A DNA stretch of 6,525 bases from assembly GCA_903828035.1 (NCBI GenBank), contig CAIKKV010000278.1:1-6525 (forward strand), written 5' to 3'. The translations under genes were made by a program, and so were the position numbers. The DNA comes from an uncultured bacterium (GTDB taxonomy: Bacteria; Verrucomicrobiota; Kiritimatiellia; CAIKKV01). Numbering within the stretch: position 1 is the stretch's first letter; the number at the start of each line of letters is the position of its first letter. The notes beneath the pieces were generated by a model. That model was not told the origin of the DNA. It saw only the letters and a list, made by a program, of their open reading frames with translations, and ran no database searches. Positions 5,965 to 6,525 of this stretch are shown here, piece after piece.

Positions 5965-6525
5965 ATGGCAACCACGGTCACCGACATCCTCATCGGACTG
6001 CTCTGGGCCCTCGCCGCGGGGGGCATTGCCTGGTATTGCATCCGGCTTTCCACCCAGATCACCTATGTGACCCTGGCCGACGGCCGGCGGCAGGAACGGC
6101 GGCTCCCGCCCCTGTTCCGCCTGCTCCTGCCCCTGACGCCCAACGTCATCCGCCTGTTCGAGGGGCCCCGGTACGAGAAGATCCGGAAAAAGATCGACAG
6201 CCAGATCCTGGCGGCCGGCTACGAGGGCCTCCTGACGGCCCGCGAGTTCCTGGCCCTCCGCATCCTGATCCCGGTGGTCGCGGGCGGCTTCCTGGTCGTC
6301 CTCATGAAAATCGCCTTCCTTTACATGCCCGGCCGGATCGGCTTCATGCTGCGCGACCGGGAGATGTCGTTCTTCCTCCTGGTGATCGCCGCGCTGGCCT
6401 TCTCCCCCTGGGCCTGGCTGCGGAGCGCCCTGAAGGAGCGGCAGCAGAACATCGAATGCGCCCTCCCCTTCGTCCTGGACCTGCTGACGCTCTCCGTGGA
6501 GGCGGGGCTGGATTTCATGACCGCC
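5965..6525 (+). CDS. tadC: TadC, Tad pilus inner-membrane platform protein, 3' end off-window
   Basis: The frame is open for 187 codons from ATG 5965 to the right edge with no stop. The start lies 1 nt after the tadB TAA, with AAGG (5955-5958) inside the tadB end as a likely ribosome-binding site. The protein begins with a membrane segment (about 7-26). A basic loop follows, and residues 67-99 show the TadC-type pattern of YEKIRKKIDSQILAAGY followed by an REFLALRIL helix. Membrane segments follow at about 98-121 and 134-151. The visible end, ALPFVLDLLTLSVEAGLDF (166-184), is the start of the T2SSF domain, where TadC proteins carry 'LPDALDLL...EAGL'. The rest of the domain lies outside the window. 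It should pair with TadB as the second platform subunit. Confidence 0.9.
   Translation, partial: MATTVTDILIGLLWALAAGGIAWYCIRLSTQITYVTLADGRRQERRLPPLFRLLLPLTPNVIRLFEGPRYEKIRKKIDSQILAAGYEGLLTAREFLALRILIPVVAGGFLVVLMKIAFLYMPGRIGFMLRDREMSFFLLVIAALAFSPWAWLRSALKERQQNIECALPFVLDLLTLSVEAGLDFMTA

Larger units (their letters stand above)
1..6525 (+). other. Single-direction Tad pilus operon segment
   Basis: All seven genes lie on the plus strand with junctions of +1, -4, +37, +4, -4 and +1 nt, consistent with one transcript. No promoter or intrinsic terminator is seen inside. Order is tadG-like, tadE, unknown secreted gene, cpaB, FHA-cpaF, tadB, tadC. The pseudopilin genes precede the motor genes, whereas in many proteobacterial loci they follow tadD at the distal end. 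Confidence 0.8.

Noticed and set aside
5070..6062. Minus-strand open frame (330 codons) antisense to tadB
   Set aside because: Its translation is His/Glu/Gly-rich low complexity, opposite a clear TadB with correct topology.

Overview
The window is a single, tightly packed, high-GC plus-strand operon segment that encodes part of a Tad (tight adherence / Flp type IVc pilus) machine. Seven protein genes run in one direction. The first is cut by the left edge and the last by the right edge. Junctions are +1, -4, +37, +4, -4 and +1 nt, so nearly everything is coding and no promoter or terminator is visible. The strong G/C bias at third codon positions, the FHA-CpaF fusion and the unusual large TadG-like protein suggest an environmental bacterium with a non-proteobacterial-style Tad locus. 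A PVC-group (Verrucomicrobiota, Kiritimatiellota or Planctomycetota) or myxobacterial-type lineage is plausible. This is inference only, because no rRNA or other taxonomic marker is present.

Layout. Positions 1-1300 hold the C-terminal bulk of a TadG-like exported protein. Positions 1302-1817 encode a TadE-like pseudopilin with a prepilin-type leader. Positions 1814-2542 encode a small secreted protein of unknown family, apparently made of two related domains. A 37-nt spacer follows. It contains a 13-codon mini-ORF that overlaps the previous stop and the next start exactly. Positions 2580-3392 encode CpaB/RcpC, 3397-5064 an FHA-domain-fused CpaF/TadA ATPase, 5061-5963 TadB, and 5965 to the right edge the N-terminal part of TadC.

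How they work together. By established knowledge of Tad systems, CpaF/TadA is the cytoplasmic ATPase that powers pilin assembly through the TadB/TadC inner-membrane platform. CpaB/RcpC is a periplasmic SAF-domain factor associated with the outer-membrane secretin. TadE/TadG proteins are pseudopilin-like or anchored envelope components. The window lacks the major pilin (flp), prepilin peptidase (tadV/cpaA), secretin (cpaC/rcpA) and the localisation ATPase (tadZ/cpaE). The last two often lie between cpaB and cpaF, but here cpaB abuts cpaF by 4 nt.

The points most worth a second look are the FHA domain on CpaF, whose phosphothreonine-contact positions look substituted; the two-domain secreted protein of unknown function; the stop/start-bridging mini-ORF before cpaB; and the large cysteine- and aromatic-rich TadG-like protein. 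I see no mobile element, CRISPR array, RNA gene or defence system.
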